Origin: Agaricus subrufescens
Lineage: Eukaryota > Basidiomycota > Agaricomycetes > Agaricales > Agaricaceae
DNA length: 64,000 bases
Assembly: GCA_029945375.1 (NCBI GenBank)
Contig: CM057061.1
Coordinates: forward strand, 62,001 to 126,000
Reading direction: 5' to 3'
The translations under genes were made by a program, and so were the position numbers. Below, piece after piece: positions 58,484 through 64,000 of this stretch. The notes under the pieces are model-generated. The model was not told the DNA's origin and made no database searches. It saw nothing but the letters and a program-made list of their open reading frames with translations. The stretch's first letter is position 1; the number at the start of each line of letters is the position of its first letter.

Positions 58484-61400
58484 TCAGAGAGCAATTTGCG
58501 AGCTATCTAAATTGAGTGCATTCAGGAATAAGTTGACATTACCCAACTTGGTGTCTCGTTCTTCCTCTGTTGTAAACCAACCTCGACTAACAGCCATAAG
58601 GTTTTCTAATATTTTTTCGCGAAGCGAAGCGACGAGAACTTGGTGTTGTTCCAGGCTTCCATGGAGCGCAAATGCGGCAAAGAATTGCCATACATATTGA
58701 TCCGCGTTATCGTAAGGCACTGGTTGTTGCTGTCCCTGATTCGGTGCCATCATACGAGAAGAAGGAAAGAGGATAAGCATATTGTGGGCAAGTAAATCGA
58801 AGAGGTGATTGAACATATTACTCCTGCATAGAATTGTCAGAGCGATACAGAAGGCTAGTCACCGCACGTACCATTGCTGAGCTTCTTCAGGTGTCGGAAC
58901 ATCAGCTACGTCCTGGGTTCCACTTGCAATACTTTGTTTGATCACTTCAACGCGACTCAGGAACAAGGTCAATAGAGCCAGGCCCGGCTGAGTGGAAAGA
59001 TTAGTCTCCAGTAACGAGTAGTTATACAGCATCACTCACTTTTGTCCGTGCGACAGTGGCGATATTGCTACGATCCAACAACAGTCCCAACAAGCCAGTG
59101 ATCAAACGCAAATTAGATTTAGCCACAATCGGAAGGATGCTCTGCATGACGCTCGCGAGGAAGGCATTAGTCTGGCGCTCGACATCGGCAGATTCAGCCG
59201 TTTCATCGAGTGAATCTAAAAGATGAGCGTTCTTGACAACATCAAGTTGCCCGAAGCATGCAACAAGCAGAGTCAACAATGTCAACATCCTCTGTGAGCT
59301 GAGATGCCGAGTGAGACGAGGCAATATTTTTTTCCCTTTGCTTGGCCCAAGGATAGAGATGAAAGGGTGCGGGTCACTAAGTGATATGATGTCAGCGACT
59401 AGTCTTCGGTAATACGACCAGGGAAACAAACCTCGTATCAAGCGGGACGAGCACGCGAAGTTCATGCCATACACTATCCATCAATTCGTCGTAGTCTTGT
59501 TTCCTTGAAGAACGTGAATTGAGACTCTAGCATAATGAAAAGAAAAAAAAAAACATACCATTCGTCGTGTCTTTCCTGTTCCTCATCCGGTAATGGCTGG
59601 TCCCTCTTAACTTGCTCCACACTGAGGATAAGATCGTACAGATTCTCCACAATCGTCAAAATCTCGCGGTTGTTCAGCGGCTCTCGCCGCACCAGATTAT
59701 CGGTCTACAACGTGTTTAACAAAAAACATCAGTGGAAGAAAAGATTGGGCAAAACACACATCTGCAGCATCACCCAATGCAGCGCGGCCAAGTCTAGCGG
59801 CCTCTGCGGCACCACCTTCCTTAGAGATGGACACCGAGCCTTTTGAAGTGTGCGTGTGCGCGTGTGCTTGTGACATAACAGGGGAGCTTCCAGAAGTTTC
59901 GACTTGCAACAGTTGACGAGGAGCAGCCTTGTAACTACGGCCTGAAGTTTTTCCAAGAGCACCTTGAAGGCTGTGGATGGCTAAACAACATATAGTTGGT
60001 ACAAGTCTGTGAATGTTGACAATATGAACTCACAATGTAGACCCTTTTCTTCCTCTCTTTTTCTGGCATTACTCACAATCCTCTCAACCTGCTGTTCCAT
60101 ACGCTGCATAGCACTAGGTCGGCGGTAACCTTTTTGAGGTGTCAGACCAAGCCCGACCCCTCCGCCCGAGCCAAACTTGAGTACTCGTTCATCAGACTGA
60201 AGTCCCATTCTCGATCGTAAAATAGCACCGTAGACTTGGGCGTAGAAATCATCCGCGTATGGGTCCTGGGTGACGAGCTGTGAGACCTGGATACGAGTGA
60301 TAAAATCTTTGTCGGATTGAGTCATGAGATCGTTGTAGCGAGACTAGGGCGGTAGGGGTCAATGGATTGAGGGGGAACGAAGATGTAAGTAATTTACCAT
60401 GTGCGCAATTTTTGCTGCCTTTCTACGCCTCTTTTCTTCCATTTTCTCAGCCTCGAGGATCTTACGCATGGCTTCCGCCCGCAAAGCTTCCTGTTGCTCT
60501 AGTTGTTTGGGAGTGGCAGTCTGCATCTCACGCAAGAATTCTGCTTGAGCCATTTCAGAGAGGAGACGCTGTTGGAGCTGGATGTTTTGAGGGCCGAGCT
60601 CCTGGTTGTTGCCGTTGAACTGGTTGTAGCCTGGCGATTGAGAACGTTGCCTTCGTTGTTGTAGCTGTTGTTGTTGCTGAAGGATCTGAGCTGCTTGGAT
60701 CTCATAATCTGTTGGTCCAGCCATGCGTCTCCTGCCTTCCTGTTGCTGCAAAGAAAGGTTGTTGGCCAACTGGCGCTGAATTTCATCTACTTGCAACTGT
60801 TCTTGTTGCTGGAGTTGAAGAAGTTGGCGCTGGTGCTCCAGGAACCTCGGCGACTGGGAAACAGGATGCATCCTTGGAGGAGGGGTACGCTGTTGCAGCT
60901 GTTGCTGCTGCATGAGACGCTGAAGCTGGAGGCGTTGCTGTTCTTGCTGCTGCAACTGATACAACTGTTGCCGACGATCCAATTCGAGTTGGCGTTCGCG
61001 TTCTTCCGCAGCAATCATTCGACGCTGCTCTTGCTCGAGTAACAGGCGACGCTGTTCCTCCTGCTGCTGTTCGAGATGGATCCGGCGTTGTTCTTGTTCG
61101 AGAAGTCGCTGATCATGTTCAGTGACTCGAAGTTCATCGTAGAACTGACGAGGATCTTGTTGGCGGGTCTGGCGGGCGAGCTCGAAAAGGTAACGCTCCT
61201 CCTGCTGTTGCTGTTGCTGTTGTTGCTGGCGCAAGCGCATCTCTTGAAGGAGCTGCTGCTGCTGATGCAGTTGCTGCCTGGAGGAGGTTCCTTGAAGGCG
61301 AGTTTGCTGAGCGGCGAGGCGCATCTCCTCCTCTATCTCCTGGAGGGTTGGTATCTTTCCAGCATCGGAGCCGAGACCGGTCGATTGGGGCCGAGCGACT

Positions 61401-61933
61401 GCGGGAGAAGATACTGCGCCCCTGGATGAAGAGAGATGGGAGCGTCCTGCGCCATTGGATTTTGGAAGGACCGAAAAGAGAGACTTGTTGTCCCAGATAG
61501 CCTCTAAAGATTGTGGAGTAGCGCGAGCGGCTAGAAAGAAGATGAGAGATAGCGCAGGACGACACAATGGGGGACTTACAGCGTTCATGTGGGGGGTCAA
61601 CCCCGCGTCTGTGGTCTCCCGGAGATGGAGCCAGCTCGTGCAGGGGGGACTGACGGGTGTTTTCTGCGGGCCTGCGGTGATCGTCGGGAAGGGCGGGGCG
61701 GGAGAAGTCAAAGTCTTTGCCTGGAGAGGCATCGGGTGAGAGGTGGACGGGAGAGAAGGCGGGGGCCGCATACCGACTTGGTCGACGCTGCCAAAGGTCT
61801 CGTCGTTGAGCTCATCCCCCCGCTCTTGGAGGGCATCACCCAGGCCATCGTAGGACTCCTCGCCCCAGGTGTAGACGGCGAGGTCGCGGTCGGCCCTGTC
61901 CAGGTCTGCGTTGGGGAGATCGAAGAAAGACAT
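58484..61933 (-). CDS. PAT1: PAT1, deadenylation-dependent mRNA decapping factor
   Basis: Pat1 links the Lsm1-7 ring, Dhh1 and Dcp2 in processing bodies to remove mRNA caps. ATG at 61933 gives the diagnostic start MSFFDLPNADLDRADRDLA and AVYTWGEESYDGLGDALQE. A long Gln/Leu/Arg-rich middle follows (about 61300-60500, poly-Gln encoded by CAG/CAA), then QTLSQ-like helical linker EKMEEKRRRKAAKIAHMV, the PAT1 core helices (ITRIQVSQLVTQDPYADDFY at about 60300; LEKLQAVV at about 59960) and the C-terminal alpha-solenoid (RRLVADIISLSDPHPFISIL, LLGLLLDRSNIATVAR). At least eight introns. It ends at TGA 58484. Confidence 0.88.
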
Positions 61934-62056
61934 GGGAGACGACCTGGGCGGCCGGGACGAGGTTGAGTCAAAAGCGGGACAGAAATTCTGGCCCAGCGCC
62001 AAACAAGCCACAACTCGACATGATGATTATTCTACAACTTGTCTATTTACAGCTAG

Positions 62057-62610
62057 CTAGCCCCATGCCGCCGTCGTGCTGAGCAATCGCGCAGATGAGC
62101 CCTGAGTCCCTGCATCAGGCGTGGCAGATTACCCACCTGTAGTTTACAATCAGATGGCCGTCCGTGGCAAACATCTGGCGCGGCGATGAGTGAGTCTGGC
62201 GGGCAGGGGGGGCGTGCATACCTTGTACAGATTGGACACCGTGTCGTCGGGGGTGGGAGAAAAGGCGAGATTGATGTATGTGAACTGGAGAGAATGTGTC
62301 AGAACATGCGGAGCTGGCTAGTGCGGGGTGCCTCACCAGGGGCTCGCCGGCGTGCCACCCGAGCTCCTTTCTGAGAAACTGGATGACGGCCTGGAAGCGG
62401 TTGACCGAGTTGATCTTGTAAAAGTTCTGCTTCATGATGGGGGCATTGCCGACGGCCTTGAAGCGGACGACGACTGGGGGCGGCGGTGAGGGCGGGGGCG
62501 GGACAATGCTGTGCGGGCTCACTCTTGGAGGGGTCTTTCTTGCGGTAGGACTCGAGGGCGCGGATGGCGCGGACGGCGGCGCTGTCTTCTCCAGGCTCGG
62601 GCTGGGTCAT
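62057..62610 (-). CDS. ATG12: Autophagy ubiquitin-like protein ATG12
   Basis: Ubiquitin-like modifier joined to Atg5 in autophagosome formation. Five exons by GT-AG (62610-62523, 62473-62337, 62284-62222, 62174-62137, 62078-62057) give 115 residues. It starts MTQPEPGEDSAAVRAIRALE; the ubiquitin-fold region runs from VVVRFKAVGNAPIMKQNFYK through FQAVIQFLRKELGWHAGEP to LYKMFATDGHLIVNYS. It ends TTAAWG with the C-terminal glycine needed for conjugation. Short exon sizes (22 and 38 bp) explain why no long ORF marks it. The promoter begins 140 bp from transposon sequence. Confidence 0.93.
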
Positions 62611-62715
62611 GGCTAGGGTGCGGGGTAAAAGTCGGCCGCGTGTAAAAAAGTAGGTAACTTACTACCCCCCAAATTGGGCCTCGGTAACAAAAGTAAATTA
62701 CAAGTAAATTACAGA

Positions 62716-62742
62716 GGTCATATGACCCAAAAAGGTCACGTG
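62716..62742. promoter_or_regulatory. Palindrome and CACGTG site in the ATG12 upstream region
   Basis: GGTCATATGACC (62716-62727) is a perfect 12-bp palindrome and GGTCACGTGC (CACGTG at 62737-62742) follows. CACGTG with flanking GT resembles bHLH-ZIP sites known near autophagy genes in other organisms; relevance here is inferred. They lie 106-132 bp from the ATG and beside the end of the transposon ORF. Confidence 0.4.
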
Positions 62743-62750
62743 CTCGCCAC

Positions 62751-63450
62751 TTACAACCACGGTTGCAACGCAAACTCGCCCCCGTCCTCCTCGTCTACAG
62801 CCAAATTTTCTACTGGCATGTCTTGTTCTGCGACCTTCGAAAATGTGACTGGGGTGTCAGCGAGCATATCTGCCAGCTCTGGTGCCTCTAGATTGGTTTC
62901 ATCATCACCCTCAACAGGCAAGTCTGATCTCGAAGGTGGCAATGTGCTCACAGCCTTACCCGGTCTTTTCTCAACAGTTTCATCATCTGACTCATCGTAA
63001 TTTGTATCAGCAACTCGTGGATGGGCTACTCCACCCTCTCCTACCTCCCGTATTGCCCGTACTATGTCATAAAACTTGGTAGGTGTCTGTCTGGGCTTTT
63101 CACGGTGATTCTAGTACCAGGTCAGTGTTTACAAAGCACGATAGTCAGCTGAGACTTACCCGATGTCTTTCAGAGTCCTGTACATGATAGTTTCGGATGC
63201 GAGCAATAGCTATAACTGATTTGACACTCTGTCGATTTCGGAGTGAAGTGTTTAACATGGTGATCACCGACATGGTACGTTCGTCTGCGATAGAATGAGG
63301 AGTGGCTGACAGAACCTTGATAGCTAATACCTAAAAACTATTTAGTACATTGATTGGAGACTTTTCTGTTCAAAAACCTACAGCTAAATGATTCCTCTGG
63401 TATGAAGAGTATCCAAGATCCATATATTGCTTTTTGGCGAGCCCGGTGAT
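62751..63450 (-). pseudogene. hAT-family transposase C-terminal part
   Basis: From about 63450 the minus strand reads KKQYMDLGYSSYQRNHLA, then after an intron (gtaggttttt...ttttag, 63383-63331) VLAIKVLSATPHSIADERTM and LRNRQSVKSVIAIARIRNYH, the hAT dimerisation region, followed by RQTPTKFYDIVRAIREVG and an acidic tail to TAA at 62751. Only the C-terminal third is present, so no transposase activity is expected. It ends 140 bp from the ATG12 start. Confidence 0.65.
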
Positions 63451-63983
63451 TGCTTTTTTAGTTTGTCCTCCAACATATATAGCATCAGATCAATATGATC
63501 ATCAGATAGCCATTGACGTGAGAGAAAGGGGATGAGGGATGACTTGCTGAACTGAACCCTAGTCTGTTGCCGAGTCAGTCGACCTGTAAGGAGATGCCCA
63601 CTCCAGGTAATTGTAGACAAAGAGCCAATTGTCGACTGAAGAAGGGATTGTGATAGATTAACCTCGCCAAGCCAGTTAACAGCTTTAAACCAGTTTTGGT
63701 GCACTGGTATATATTGTTTGAGTAATTTGCTCCAGTAAGTAATGACCCAAAGAGGAAAAGATTCCTTGGGAAAGTCATCACTATCGATGGTGAAAGATTC
63801 GGCTCCATTAAGCCACTCCTGTGTGACTTCGGAGACGAGTTGGTCAACAACACTTGGCGCGGGAACAGGGATTTGTTGGATTTGGGGTATGTCCAAAGAA
63901 GGAAATGCTTCAGTAAAGTTTGAACGACACACTTGATGATCATCTCCAATAAGTGGAGGGAACTCGAAGGCCAGAAAACCCAT
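63451..63983 (-). CDS. N-terminal part of an Ulp1 (C48)-type transposon-associated gene, partial at window edge
   Basis: The minus-strand ORF contains LWVITYWSKLLKQYIPVHQN and FLSRQWLSDDHIDLMLYMLE, which resemble the segment before the cysteine-protease domain of Ulp1-like genes that multiply in basidiomycete genomes. The protease domain (His/Asp/Cys) is not found: at about 63450 the frame passes into hAT sequence. The gene continues past the window edge at the 5' side, so its true start is not visible. The Met near 63983 is only the first in frame. Confidence 0.45.
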
Positions 63984-64000
63984 GATCGATGTGGGTAATG

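Noticed and set aside
60500..61300. Short-tandem-repeat expansion in PAT1
   Set aside because: The Gln-rich segment is encoded by mixed CAG/CAA with frequent Leu/Arg, typical for PAT1, and is not a pure triplet run.

Overview
The window reads as a chromosome segment of a mushroom-forming basidiomycete (Agaricomycetes). The evidence is many short GT-AG introns (about 45-70 bp), Plavaka-type transposases, a chromodomain Ty3/gypsy element, a tyrosine-recombinase retroelement with reverse transcriptase (RT) and RNase H, and conserved fungal genes arranged very compactly. I cannot name the species. All homology calls come from motif recognition by eye; no database was searched.

The window has three parts. 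(1) Positions 1 to about 37.9 kb are an AT-rich, gene-poor field of nested and decayed mobile elements. The main items are a partial Plavaka copy (3.8-4.65 kb), an antisense gypsy integrase remnant (7.5-8.7 kb), and an almost complete chromodomain gypsy (8707-18764) with 299-bp long terminal repeats (LTRs), a GGCTG target duplication and extra ORFs after pol. A DIRS-like retroelement is inserted in that gypsy on the minus strand. Then come a 5'-truncated copia (18.77-21.2 kb), a tRNA-derived SINE candidate (about 25.4 kb), a spliced Agaricomycete family gene (25.5-27.3 kb), a non-autonomous element with about 350-bp inverted repeats (29.8-31.4 kb), and a second Plavaka copy (31.4-36.8 kb) split by an apparently intact Tc1/mariner element.

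(2) From 37.99 to 62.61 kb lies a dense island of ten housekeeping genes: CSN3 (COP9 signalosome), HFI1/ADA1 (SAGA), a makorin-like CCCH/RING protein, glycogen debranching enzyme, a multi-pass membrane protein, an F-BAR/DEP/RhoGAP protein, mitochondrial ribosomal protein mL44, a putative glycosyltransferase, PAT1 (mRNA decapping) and ATG12 (autophagy). Gaps are often 50-130 bp and two promoters are shared by divergent genes. (3) From 62.75 kb to the end transposon sequence returns: a hAT transposase C-terminus fused end to end with the N-terminal part of an Ulp1-type, transposon-associated gene.

The most unusual structures are a row of five hairpins with changing stems and a near-constant loop (14803-14930), the mirrored 19-bp motif inside both inverted repeats of the Tc1/mariner element (same layout in the 29.8-kb element), and CACGTG sites in three short promoters. 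Stops in the retroelements often fit C:G to T:A change, and the gypsy LTR pair differs mostly by transitions, which suggests methylation- or RIP-like decay.
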